Source: CAWBRT01 sp963791145
Lineage (GTDB): Bacteria; Acidobacteriota; Terriglobia; Terriglobales; Acidobacteriaceae
Assembly (NCBI GenBank): GCA_963791145.1
Contig: CAWBRT010000027.1
Location: 269,956-333,955, forward strand
Direction of reading: 5' to 3'
DNA: 64,000 nucleotides
Shown here: positions 47,825 through 57,032 of the stretch, piece after piece
Layout of the letters: every line of letters begins with the position of its first letter
How positions within the stretch are numbered: the first letter of the stretch is position 1
Translations under genes and position numbers: made by a program
Notes under the pieces: model-generated
What the model was told of the DNA's origin: nothing
Databases searched by the model: none
What the model saw: the letters and a program-made list of their open reading frames with translations, nothing else

Positions 47825-48040
47825 ATCCTCGCTTCTATCACTCGCCGGGCAGCGGTTCGAAATATCGCGGCCGTTAGGTCGGCACCAAAATCTTGCGGAT
47901 ACGGAGCCACTAACGTGCCATTCTCGTCGTATGAACCCGGCAATTGCGATTTTGTAGCGCACCTCGGCCTTCTTCTCGTATTTGCAGGTAAATAAAACCT
48001 CCGAGCGCAGGCCGGCCAAGGATCTCCTCGCAAAAGCCAT
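47821..48040 (-). CDS. Small frame between STAS and kinase genes, perhaps frameshifted
   Basis: The TGA at 47821-47823 overlaps the kinase GTG. Upstream of it two frames each look protein-like in part: EVLFTCKYEKKAEVRYKIAI (frame of 48040) and GSYDENGTLVAPYPQDFGAD with FRTAARRVIEARM (frame of 48093). Joining them by one shift near 47935 gives a coherent protein of about 72 residues. No family recognised. Position in a tight operon favours a real gene. Confidence 0.4.
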
Positions 48041-48100
48041 CCACGACGGACACGCTCTTGCCCGAAAGCCGGCCGATACAACTTTGTCTCCATCAGTTAG

Positions 48101-48478
48101 TTACGAGGCTTTCTCAAGTAAGCCAGCACCACCCAACTGCACGTCATCACTGCCATCAGATCCGGAGAGCGGTGACCAGCCGCTTGCGGCGATCACCGTG
48201 ATCGCGGGCTCTCTGATTCGGATTTCCTCAAGCGCATAATGTTTCAGAGGGCCGCTTATGATCAGCTTCACCCCATGGTCGTACATGCGCCGGAGTAAAC
48301 CCCTGCCTGTGGTGGAGATAAAGGTTACGGATGACAAATCCAGAAAGATCGGGTAGTGGTTTAATTTCTTGATCTGATCCCATGCTCGTGCAATTCGATC
48401 GACGCCTGATTCTGCAAATCGGGCATCGAGCTGAACAACAACTCGCGGCGGATTATCGTAGATGCTGATTTTCGCCAT
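48101..48478 (-). CDS. STAS-domain protein (anti-sigma-antagonist-like)
   Basis: 125 residues, a single STAS domain. The core motif FLDLSSVTFISTTGRGLLRR aligns with the phosphorylation loop of SpoIIAA/RsbV, where D-S-S-G is usual; here it is S55-T-T-G58, so the phosphorylatable residue may be Thr. Such proteins relay partner switching between kinases/phosphatases and sigma regulators or other targets. Ten nt after the receiver gene, eight nt before the next frame. It links this operon to a serine/threonine-type switch, an inference. Confidence 0.8.
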   Translation of the reverse strand: MAKISIYDNPPRVVVQLDARFAESGVDRIARAWDQIKKLNHYPIFLDLSSVTFISTTGRGLLRRMYDHGVKLIISGPLKHYALEEIRIREPAITVIAASGWSPLSGSDGSDDVQLGGAGLLEKAS

Positions 48479-48487
48479 CCCCTACTC

Positions 48488-48916
48488 CTACATATTTAAC
48501 TCGTAGAGCGAAACCGCGAGTTCACTTCTGAGTCTTCCTTTGTAAATGAACCCTCCTGCGCCACTGGCTTTACAAGCTGCCCTCAATTCAGGGGGTTCTT
48601 CGCCGGACATCAGGAGCACTGTTATTTCAGGTAAGTGTGTTGACAAGAACTTTGTAGCCGTGAGCCCGTTCATGGTGGGCATGTTGACATCCATTAGCAC
48701 GAGGTCGGGATAGAGAGTACCCGCCGCTTCGATAGCCTCAACTCCGTTAGTTGCGGTTCCAACTAATTCTACGAAGCCATCCAGCTCTAGTATTGCAGTG
48801 ATTACCTCCAGAAACTGTTGCGAGTCGCCAACAAGCAGCGTGCGCCAGGGCCTTGCACCTGCATTGCTTGCGAGTTGTTGGGTCGATACATTTGCGATTG
48901 CGGGGTCACCTTGCAT
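48488..48916 (-). CDS. Stand-alone CheY-like receiver protein
   Basis: 142 residues with a 22-residue N-terminal extension. Receiver features: D31 (LLVGDSQQFL; one acidic residue of the usual pair), phospho-acceptor D76 (LVLMDVNMPTMNGL), S in LLMSGEE and K in GFIYKGRL. No output domain. First gene of the run that leads down to the TonB receptor, so probably a phosphorelay input or output protein for the kinase at 45908. Confidence 0.85.
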   Translation of the reverse strand: MQGDPAIANVSTQQLASNAGARPWRTLLVGDSQQFLEVITAILELDGFVELVGTATNGVEAIEAAGTLYPDLVLMDVNMPTMNGLTATKFLSTHLPEITVLLMSGEEPPELRAACKASGAGGFIYKGRLRSELAVSLYELNM

Positions 48917-49059
48917 AGCGGCTATTTACTCCCACTCCTTTGTCTTCTGTCTGTCACATGAACCCGAGGCTGGCCCAAAGGAGGCGCGAACAATGGTAAA
49001 GGTGCTGTAAAACAATGGGGGGAGCGCGGCAACCGTGGTGTTGCTTCTACACCGGCAAA

Positions 49060-49245
49060 TCAGCTCGCACGAGGCGCTGAGTGCAAGTCCGGTGCTTCCG
49101 CATGCTCTCGGTCGTCAGGTTCTGTCTTGTGAGGGGATGCCGAGTGTACGGGCTGGTCTTCTCTGAGGCACATACAGAACATGCAAGCGAGGGCGAGCCA
49201 CACTATCACTATTAAGGCGATCGCGGCGTTGATCCAAGTCTCCAT
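49060..49245 (-). CDS. Small single-TM hypothetical protein
   Basis: 61 residues: TM helix INAAIALIVIVWLALACMFCMC followed by a polar, charged tail. GAGG lies 6 nt before the ATG. It precedes the receiver-STAS-kinase operon by about 140 bp on the same strand. No family recognised. Confidence 0.4.
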   Translation of the reverse strand: METWINAAIALIVIVWLALACMFCMCLREDQPVHSASPHKTEPDDREHAEAPDLHSAPRAS

Positions 49246-49804
49246 AGCCGCCTCAGAGCTGTTACAAGGGCCGCGGGTACAAAGCCTTCCTGAAGCCGTT
49301 ACCAGCGCTTGCCGGAGAACAGGGCGACAGAGCAGGCGTCATCGGCCGTGATTTGCTCCTGACCGACAGCGCCGCCTGGCATTATTCCTAGGCACTCTCA
49401 TAACCCCTGAACGGTCTCCCTGATGTAAAGAATTTGTAAACTCAACCACTACCCGCCGCCGCAGCAAGATCAGACTTTACGATTTGTTTACGCCGGCTTT
49501 GCACCGCGCGGGTTCCCACAGTCAAGCACGGCGGACCAGCAAGCCAAACTGACTCAGTTCCGCAGCTTGAAACGGAGGCGTTTCGCAATCTAAGACCTTT
49601 CGTAGTCTATGCCAGATCTTGATCGTGTTCTGATCGCAGATGGCTGGATATTCAGGGGTTGCGAAACTTGCACTGTGCTTTTGTGTTTTGGTGAATAAGC
49701 AGTTCACAATGCCCGGCTTGGTCCAAGTCAGGGCAATAATATATCTGACTGACTAAATATGCTAAGTTGTTGATTGCCGTGACAGGGCTGTGATTTAATC
49801 GGGC
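49246..49804. other. Intergenic gap, nothing recognised
   Basis: No supported gene. It lies between the small membrane-protein gene and the terminator of the cysteine-rich protein gene. Confidence 0.4.
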
Positions 49805-49836
49805 AAAAGAAAACCCGCCTGCCAGGGCGGGAGTTT
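49805..49836 (-). terminator. Rho-independent terminator
   Basis: On the minus strand CCCGCC-CTGGCA-GGCGGG followed by TTTTCTTTT: a 6-bp GC stem with U-tract. It lies about 55 bp after the stop of the gene at 49891 and is the clearest intrinsic terminator in the window. Confidence 0.8.
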
Positions 49837-49890
49837 GGGTCTGCATTGGACACACAGATCATAGCATGAGGTGTGTGCCAATGGTTTTCA

Positions 49891-50307
49891 CTACCAATCA
49901 GCAGGTTTCAAAATCGAGTGTCCGTTTGGGCAGGTCAGCCCAAAGAATGTCCAAGTGGAGCGATATTCTATATAGGCTTCGTCGGTCATGCTTCGATTCA
50001 CTTGCGTCACTATTGGTAGAAGAAATCGGCAGGTCGGTTCTTCGCATTGGAGCATTACTTCGCAAAAAGTCTCTATATTCGCGTAGGGCTCTAGTAATAC
50101 CGCCTTATCCAGACGAACTGAACCACCTTTCCCCTTCTCAAGAAGATGAATACTTACGCATCTGCAATCAGAACATACAGCGCCTATCGCGTGAGAACTG
50201 TTGGGTAGGGCATCTGGATCAGCAAATAATGATCCAAGCATATTTTGCGGGAGCATCGCAAATGATCCGCATTTGCATTTCAAAATCCGGTGAATCATCG
50301 GTGCCAT
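49891..50307 (-). CDS. Hypothetical protein with zinc-ribbon-like cysteine pairs
   Basis: 138 residues from ATG 50307 (a longer form starts at 50355). Cysteines occur as CKCG near the start, CSDCRC in the middle and LTCPNGH near the end, suggesting metal binding. No known family recognised. Followed by a strong terminator; transcribed alongside the RusA-like gene about 50 bp upstream. Lower GC than its neighbours by eye, which hints at transfer. Confidence 0.55.
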   Translation of the reverse strand: MAPMIHRILKCKCGSFAMLPQNMLGSLFADPDALPNSSHAIGAVCSDCRCVSIHLLEKGKGGSVRLDKAVLLEPYANIETFCEVMLQCEEPTCRFLLPIVTQVNRSMTDEAYIEYRSTWTFFGLTCPNGHSILKPADW

Positions 50308-50405
50308 AAAGTCTCGTCGCGAACTTGGGTGATGCTCTGTTCGCGTTTTGGGCATTTACTTATTGTCATGCGATTAATTCTCATCATAAGTGAGCTGTGA
50401 TTTAA

Positions 50406-51071
50406 CTAGTCGCCGAAGTCTAGGTTTCCCCATCCTCTGTCTATGGTTTTAACTTTGACGTCAATGACCAATTGGACGTCATTGATATCCCGATCAGGCT
50501 CCAAGAGTAAGTCAGTACTTACAGAAACATGGTCTATCAACTTGTCATCTTCAAGCAGACAATAAAGCGGGCTTTCGTCTGCGGCTGGCTCTCCTATTGC
50601 TTCTTCCACATTCAAAGGTATTCGCAAAGCATCAAAGATGGTTTTGAGGCGATTGTCAATATCTCCCGATTGAATAAGCGTTGCTCCTGGCTGGTCATAT
50701 CGCAGAAACAAGATATCCAATCGGCAGGCTAGTGACAGGGCAGAAACCACCAAAGGCACGCATGGATATTTTCCGACTGTAAATTTGTCGGCTAAATAGT
50801 CTATGTAAATTTTGGTCCCAAACTGCCGCTTGCCGCCCAGGTCGATAGGAAAATCTGATCCCCGACCCTTAAGAATTGGATTAACATTCCACAGGCGTTT
50901 TAACTGCTTGTGGAATATCCGCCTAACATCATGTTTGTGCTGTGCCCGTGTATCATTTCGGCTGGCTCCAAGTAATCGGCCAGAGTAAGTGAGGCGAAAT
51001 TCCACGGAGCCCCTCCAGTCAATGTAAGGGTCGGACTTTAGGACAACCGTACCTTGACGTTGGGCACACAT
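50406..51071 (-). CDS. RusA-like endonuclease family protein (divergent)
   Basis: 221 residues from ATG 51071 (GGAG 10 nt upstream). The motif GDIDNRLKTIFDAL followed by LLEDDKLIDHVSVSTD matches the RusA Holliday-junction resolvase pattern D-x-D-N-xx-K...D-AL...DD: D137, D139, K143 and D175/D176 here. The N-terminal half (SVEFRLTYSGRLL...HKHDVRRIFHKQLKRLW) is longer than in phage RusA (about 120 residues in all). A junction-cleaving or related nuclease role is inferred from the motif. It lies next to an insertion sequence in an accessory region. Confidence 0.55.
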   Translation of the reverse strand: MCAQRQGTVVLKSDPYIDWRGSVEFRLTYSGRLLGASRNDTRAQHKHDVRRIFHKQLKRLWNVNPILKGRGSDFPIDLGGKRQFGTKIYIDYLADKFTVGKYPCVPLVVSALSLACRLDILFLRYDQPGATLIQSGDIDNRLKTIFDALRIPLNVEEAIGEPAADESPLYCLLEDDKLIDHVSVSTDLLLEPDRDINDVQLVIDVKVKTIDRGWGNLDFGD

Positions 51072-51104
51072 CGGCGTTATGCTCCGTTCTAGTGAACGAA
51101 GCCA

Positions 51105-51293
51105 ATGCCGAATAAACCCGCACATCCCGTCAAGAATGAACCGGGCGAATTCGACCGCTTCAAGAACTTCATGCAGCGTCTCGTGGCGGTCCCGCATAGC
51201 GAGATCAAAGCCAAGCTAGACGCCGAGAAAGCCGCGAAGATGCGGAAGCCTAAACGCGCTTCCGCTTCCCGCGCTTCCCGCGAACAGGATTAG
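51105..51293 (+). CDS. Small basic conserved hypothetical protein
   Basis: 62 residues: EFDRFKNFMQRLVAVPHSEI, then KAKLDAEKAAK and a basic Ser/Arg/Ala tail. The VPHSEIKAKLDAEK core is one I associate with small proteins frequent in Acidobacteria, of unknown role. Divergent from the RusA-like gene with 33 bp between starts; its stop region touches the IS1595 transposase end. Confidence 0.55.
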   Translation: MPNKPAHPVKNEPGEFDRFKNFMQRLVAVPHSEIKAKLDAEKAAKMRKPKRASASRASREQD

Positions 51294-52256
51294 TTAATCG
51301 TTTCTCCCGCCTTGCCTGTTACCTCAGCATAAGTAAGCCGCTTCCCAACGATCTGCGACAGCACTCTCTTGAATCTGTCAGCATCGTTTAGCGGCTGTTT
51401 CGGAGTGTTGCGATTGTTGTAACGGAAAGCCTGCTCATCGACATATCGGAACAAGTGAAACGGTTCCACAGCAACGTAAGTTCCGTTCAATCCGCGCTTC
51501 AACAGGCTCCAGAAGTTCTCAAGCCCGTTAGTGTGAATCTTGCCGTTGACGTAGGCGATGGCATGGTCGATTACCTGATGCTTGTATTCGGAATCAAGCC
51601 CGTCATATCCGAGCATTTCATCGCTGTAGAGCGCGGTTCCTGCTTGAACATGTTCCTTTACGATGGGCTGTACAGTCTTGCCTCTGCGGTCGGGGATCAC
51701 AGCGGTTCGGACTTCCCCGCCACGTTCAAGAATCCCGAATACGATGGTTTTATCCTTCCCGCCAGGACCAGTGATGTACCGCTTGCGCCGGTCAACGTGC
51801 ATATTGCGAGACTTGCCGCCAATGAAGGTTTCATCAACTTCCACGCCGCTACCGCTTCCGCCCATCTTCACAAATGATCCTGTTCTGCATCGCAAGCCGA
51901 ATCCGATGGAGCATGAACCATGCTGTTTTCTGAGTCACGCCGATAGCGCGGGAAATCTCGTAAGAACTCACGCCGTTCTTATCGTTGCAGAGCATCCACA
52001 CTGCGGGAAGCCACTTCTCAAGGGCAATAGGCGAATCCTCAAACACTGTGCCAACCTTGAGTGAGAACTTCTGGCGGGGATGCTTCTCGTTGCACTTGTA
52101 GAGCCGAGCAGTGGCGAGATAGGTGATCTTCTCAGAGCCACACTCAGGGCAACGCACCTTGCCATCCGACCAGCGAATCGCAATCATGAACTCTCGGCAG
52201 TTATCAAAGTTGCTGAAGAACTGGATGGCTTCTTGTAGTGTTTGCGGGCCTTTCAT
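51290..52256 (-). mobile_element. IS1595-family (ISXO2-like) transposase gene, one frameshift
   Basis: Two frames form one transposase. The N-terminal part has a zinc ribbon (VRCPECGSEKI...YKCNEKHPRQKFSLKVGTVFEDS) and HTH (SSYEISRAIGVTQKTAWFMLHRIRLAM). The C-terminal part is the DDE-type domain: D in VEVDETFIGGK, D in LYSDEMLGYDG, and NGLENFWSLLKRGLNGTYV. The shift near 51876 is cured by removing one A in CAGAACAGG (MQNR becomes MQTG). No slippery sequence is present, so this is mutation or error rather than programmed. I could not fix the terminal repeats. Confidence 0.8.
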
Positions 52257-52324
52257 GGCTACTAGCTCCAGTCCAATCTTGGACTTCTTCAGAGTAGCGC
52301 AAGAACTCTAGTCAGTCAAGTATA

Positions 52325-53749
52325 TTGTTGCCCAAGTCAGCCCAACTGGAGCCACTGGATAGATGTGTGAGTGAAGGATCGTCTGCCCGCATTCAAGCCA
52401 TGATGAGTGTTGCTCTTCAGCACCACGGAGCTGGACGGCTACCCGAAGCTGAGCTAATTTACAGGCAGATCTTGGCGATGGATTCCCGCCATGCAGACAG
52501 CCTGCATTTGCTCGGGATGGTCGAATTCCAACGTGGGCATCATGAGGCTGCCAGTGAGCTGATCCGAACGGCTATCGCGCTCTACGACAAGGGCGCGTCT
52601 TATCATTCCAACCTTGGCACTGTACTCCAGGCGCAAGGCATGCTGGATGAGGCTGCGGCATGCTATGAGCGGGCGCTGGCCCTTAAACCGAACTTGTCCG
52701 AAGTCCACATCAATCTAGGCAACATCCTCCAAGCCCAGGGCAAAGTGGACGAGGCACTGGCATGTTATGAGCGGGCGATAACGCTCGACCCTGGGCTCGC
52801 CGAGGGCCGTTTTAACCAGTCTCTGGCTCAGCTACTTGCAGGCGATTTCTCCTCCGGGTGGCGCAATTATGAAGCACGTTGGCAAACTAAGGATTGCGCC
52901 ACACCGATGCGGGTCTATCCGCAGCCGCTCTGGACAGGCGATACACTGGCATCAGGACGTCTGCTGATCTGGCGTGAACAAGGCGTCGGCGACGAGATAA
53001 TGTTCGCGGGACTTCTCCCGGATGTGATCCGCACTGGAAACCGCTGCATACTGGACTGTGACGCCCGACTGAAGCCGCTTTTCGCCCGTTCCTTTCCTTC
53101 CATTGACGTGGTCTCTGGCTACAATCCGGGCGATCATGCGGGATTTGACTTCGCGGCACATTTGCCTTGCGGTAGTCTGCCACGATTGTTCCGAGCAACT
53201 GAAGCGGCCTTTGCTGCCACGACCTCTCCCTACCTTATTGCCGATCCCGTTGAACGGCATCGGTTCCGCTCCCGTTACGCCGATAGCAGACGGCTAATCG
53301 GGTTGGCTTGGCATACCAATAACAAACAGACAGGCCGCATTCGCTCAATCGACCTGTCTCTGCCGGCCACGCTGTTCGCGCGGTCAGACATTCGCTGGAT
53401 AAGCCTGCAATATGGAAATCACGATGCGCTGGAGAACCAGGCAGCGGCAGCCGGAGCGCCCATCCTCATCGATCGGTCTGTCGATCAGCTTGCAAACATC
53501 GACGTTTTCTCGGCGCAGATTGCAGCCATGGACCTAGTGATAACGATTGATAATTCCACGGCGCATCTGGCTGGTGCACTCGGGATTCCGGTCTGGCTCC
53601 TGCTGCCATTCGCACCCAACTGGCGGTGGCTTCAAACGCGCGAGGATAGCCCCTGGTATCCCACCATGCGACTCTTCCGACAGCCAAAACCCGGCGATTG
53701 GGAATCCGTAGCGAAGAGAATAGATTCCGCCTTACAAACCCACGACTAA
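52325..53749 (+). CDS. TPR protein with GT9-like glycosyltransferase domain
   Basis: 474 residues. Residues about 30-170 hold four TPR units (GRLPEAELIYRQILAMDSRHADSLHLLG; YHSNLGTVLQAQGMLDEAAA; VHINLGNILQAQGKVDEALA). Residues about 190-470 resemble the heptosyltransferase/GT9-like domain often fused to TPRs, ending in TIDNSTAHLAGALGIPVWLL, PFAPNWRW and SPWYPTMRLFRQ. It is soluble. It may glycosylate a protein or surface polysaccharide; acceptor unknown. The first 25 residues may not be translated, as a later MM lies at residue 26. Confidence 0.8.
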   Translation: MLPKSAQLEPLDRCVSEGSSARIQAMMSVALQHHGAGRLPEAELIYRQILAMDSRHADSLHLLGMVEFQRGHHEAASELIRTAIALYDKGASYHSNLGTVLQAQGMLDEAAACYERALALKPNLSEVHINLGNILQAQGKVDEALACYERAITLDPGLAEGRFNQSLAQLLAGDFSSGWRNYEARWQTKDCATPMRVYPQPLWTGDTLASGRLLIWREQGVGDEIMFAGLLPDVIRTGNRCILDCDARLKPLFARSFPSIDVVSGYNPGDHAGFDFAAHLPCGSLPRLFRATEAAFAATTSPYLIADPVERHRFRSRYADSRRLIGLAWHTNNKQTGRIRSIDLSLPATLFARSDIRWISLQYGNHDALENQAAAAGAPILIDRSVDQLANIDVFSAQIAAMDLVITIDNSTAHLAGALGIPVWLLLPFAPNWRWLQTREDSPWYPTMRLFRQPKPGDWESVAKRIDSALQTHD

Positions 53750-53805
53750 AGTGTCAGCACAAAGGTGCCGATAGATACACTGCGAGTTTCGCCAAGGAGA
53801 CTGCA

Positions 53806-54348
53806 ATGTCAGTGTCGGGTATTTCCAGCAGTAGCTTCGCGAATTACAGTGCCCAGAGCGTCCGCGGCCAGATGCAGCAGGAATTCCAGCAGCTGGGCCA
53901 AGACCTCCAGTCGGGAAATCTCTCTGCCGCGCAACAGGACTTTACAACCCTGCAACAGCTCACCGGCCAATCGAGTTCCAACCCTTCGGAGAGCAACAGC
54001 CCGATCGCCCAGGAATTCAGTCAGCTTTCGCAGGATCTTCAGTCTGGAAATCTTTCGGGCGCGCAGCAGGACTACGCGAAGATTCAGCAAGAGTTCCAAA
54101 ATCAAGCTTCACAAACACACGGTCACCATCATCATCATGGCGGCGGCGATAGCGGAAAGGGTCAGATCAGTCAGCTACTCAGTCAGCTGGGCCAAGATTT
54201 GCAATCTGGCAATCTCTCAAGCGCCCAGCAGGCGTATACGTCGTTGCAGCAGGAATTTCAGCAGCTCAATCAGAGTAACGGACTGACTTCCGCACAAACG
54301 TCGTCGTCAGTCAAGTGCCAACAGCGTTTCCCTGAGCGCCTAGATGTG
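53806..54348 (+). CDS. Glutamine-rich repeat protein, probable frameshift near the end
   Basis: Starts at 53806 with AAGGAG upstream. The product has three copies of a unit built on (G/S)QDLQSGNLS-x-AQQ-x-(Y/F) at residues 31, 75 and 129, spaced 44 and 54 residues. A His tract (HGHHHHHGGG) lies near residue 105. As read the frame runs on to 54498 with an Arg-rich tail; removing one A near 54315 gives a clean ending VSANSVSLSA and TAG at 54346-54348. No signal peptide. Repeats suggest amphipathic helices and a structural or binding role; I know of similar proteins only in Acidobacteria. Confidence 0.65.
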
Positions 54349-54650
54349 CGTAACGGATTAGCTCGCCCAACAAATGGGTGCGGGCGACAACTCGACCGCC
54401 GGCGCCGAGATGGCCTAGGTCAACTCCGACTAGGAAGCTCTCCGGGTGCAAGTTACCTGCCGACGCTCGGCGCGAGCTTAAGTGGCGGTGCAAGTTGACA
54501 TCGGTTTACCCAGTTGCTGCAGGATCTTGAAAGCACGTCGACAAGCCTGAACGTGCTCGCGTAGCCGACGAACGCCAGCAACTCGCTTTCTCATGCCACA
54601 GCGAATGGGGATCCCATTCGCCGGGGCTCCTGCACCCGGAGCTCGGATTA

Positions 54651-55079
54651 CTATTTGTCGGAACGTGCGTCGTCAGGTGGCGGCCCACCCTGCTGCATGC
54701 CGTGCCGGTGCTGTTGCATCCGTTCCTGCTGCCTCTGCTGCATCTCTTGGTACTTCTTTTTTTGATCGTCGTTGAGCAGTTGACTGATTTTCTGGGTGGT
54801 GGACTTGTGCAAGTCCATCATCTTGCTTCGCCGGTCCTGACGCGAAAGCGACGAGTCCTGCATCATCTGTCTTATCTGGTCCTGCTCGTCCTGCAAGATG
54901 TCTCGAACCTTTGTTTTCTGATCGTCAGTGAGATTCAGCTGTTTGCTCAAGAAGTTGACGCGATCATCGACGGTGGGCATCTGTCGCTGCCCCATCCCAG
55001 GGCCACCGCGCATTTGCGCAGAAACCAAAGTGGCAGCCGCACAAATAACCAATACAAGAAAGACTCTTGAAGCTTTCAT
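54651..55079 (-). CDS. Spy/CpxP-like periplasmic protein with LTxxQ motifs
   Basis: 142 residues from ATG 55079 (AAAGGA upstream). Signal peptide (VFLVLVICAAATLVSA). LNLTDDQ at 48-54 and LLNDDQKKKYQEM later are the LTxxQ repeats of the Spy/CpxP fold. The rest is a charged helical segment and a Gln/His-rich tail (QRQQERMQQHRHGMQQGG). Relatives are periplasmic chaperones or metal-stress proteins; the His-rich tail could bind metal, an inference. Confidence 0.75.
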   Translation of the reverse strand: MKASRVFLVLVICAAATLVSAQMRGGPGMGQRQMPTVDDRVNFLSKQLNLTDDQKTKVRDILQDEQDQIRQMMQDSSLSRQDRRSKMMDLHKSTTQKISQLLNDDQKKKYQEMQQRQQERMQQHRHGMQQGGPPPDDARSDK

Positions 55080-55948
<869 letters not shown>

Positions 55949-56233
55949 TTGCACGAACGTAAAAACCGGCACTTGCCGAGAATTGCTATCTACCAATGAC
56001 AATCAGCCTTTGGCTCTATTTGAGCAGCGGCTGAGTACCGACAATTCTGAAGTAGGGGCCCTCAAAAAGTCCCCAAAGTATCTTCCCTGCTCCGCCTGGG
56101 GGCGTCGACACTCGACGATGGATCCGACGATCATCCAGCACGACAACGAAACGCTCCCCCAGACAAGAACGCGCCATGCCGGTGCTATCAACACCGACAC
56201 GGCGCTAACCGATGTCGCCTACAAGGAGGCAAC

Positions 56234-56866
56234 ATGGCTAAGAATCACCGTACCACTTCACCGAAATCCACTCAAGAACTCCCCCTCACGATCACTCGGG
56301 CGGCCCTGTACGCCAGGGTTTCAACCCTAAACGGCCAAGACCCCGAGATGCAGCTTCGCGAGCTGCGCGAGTATGCCGGTCGCCGCGGCTGGGAAATCGC
56401 CGGCGAGTACACGGATACCGGAGTCTCCGGCTCGAAGGAATCCCGCCCGCAACTGAATCGGTTGATGTCTGACGCCTATCGGCGCCGGTTTGACGCAATC
56501 CTGGTCTGGAAGATCGACAGATTTGGCCGGTCGCTCAAGCACTTGGTCAATGCCCTTGCTGACCTCGGCGCCTACGGCGTGGCGTTCGTTAGCCTCCGCG
56601 ACAACCTGGACTTGAGCACGCCATCGGGCCGGCTAATGTTCCAGATCATCGGGGCCATGGCGGAGTTCGAAAGAGCGCTGATTCAGGAGCGAGTCAAGGC
56701 TGGTCTGCGGAACGCACAAGCGAAGGGCAGACGCCTCGGCCGGCCGAGGCGGATTGTGGACGCCTCCAGAATTGCTGCCCTGCGCGCATCCGGAACTTCC
56801 TGGCGGGCCATCTCCCGCGAGATGGGGGTTGGGCTTGCAACTCTGTACCGAGCAGCCGCAACGTAA
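56234..56866 (+). CDS. Serine recombinase of the resolvase/invertase type
   Basis: 210 residues. Catalytic Ser30 in AALYARVST after an N-terminal extension of about 20 residues. Conserved arginines lie in KIDRFGRSLKHLVNALADL, followed by the E-helix (FQIIGAMAEFERALIQERVKAGL) and a short C-terminal HTH (SRIAALRASGTSWRAISREMGVGLATLY). AAGGAGG precedes the ATG. It could resolve cointegrates or invert DNA. No res or hix-like site was recognised beside it. Confidence 0.88.
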   Translation: MAKNHRTTSPKSTQELPLTITRAALYARVSTLNGQDPEMQLRELREYAGRRGWEIAGEYTDTGVSGSKESRPQLNRLMSDAYRRRFDAILVWKIDRFGRSLKHLVNALADLGAYGVAFVSLRDNLDLSTPSGRLMFQIIGAMAEFERALIQERVKAGLRNAQAKGRRLGRPRRIVDASRIAALRASGTSWRAISREMGVGLATLYRAAAT

Positions 56867-57032
56867 CACTGGTCAGCATCAAGTGTCCGCGGTCGACGTG
56901 CGGAGTCCCGCTGGGCCGTCGCAGCCGGAGTCGGCGGATAGCTTCCGGATGGCCCGTAATCCGGCAATTGAGATTCCCATCGCCTGATCACGTACCATAA
57001 GCCGACTTGCGGGGACCAATCCATGTCGGTGG

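Noticed and set aside
49866..50309. A 147-codon plus-strand frame
   Set aside because: Antisense to the cysteine-rich protein, which has its own terminator and better composition.
51850..51900. Programmed frameshift in the IS1595-type transposase
   Set aside because: No slippery heptamer at the shift (CAGAACAGG), and this family normally uses one frame.
53880..54270. Regularly spaced repeats considered as a CRISPR array
   Set aside because: The repeats are in frame, diverged in sequence and code for QDLQSGNLS units; spacers are not unique and no cas gene is present.
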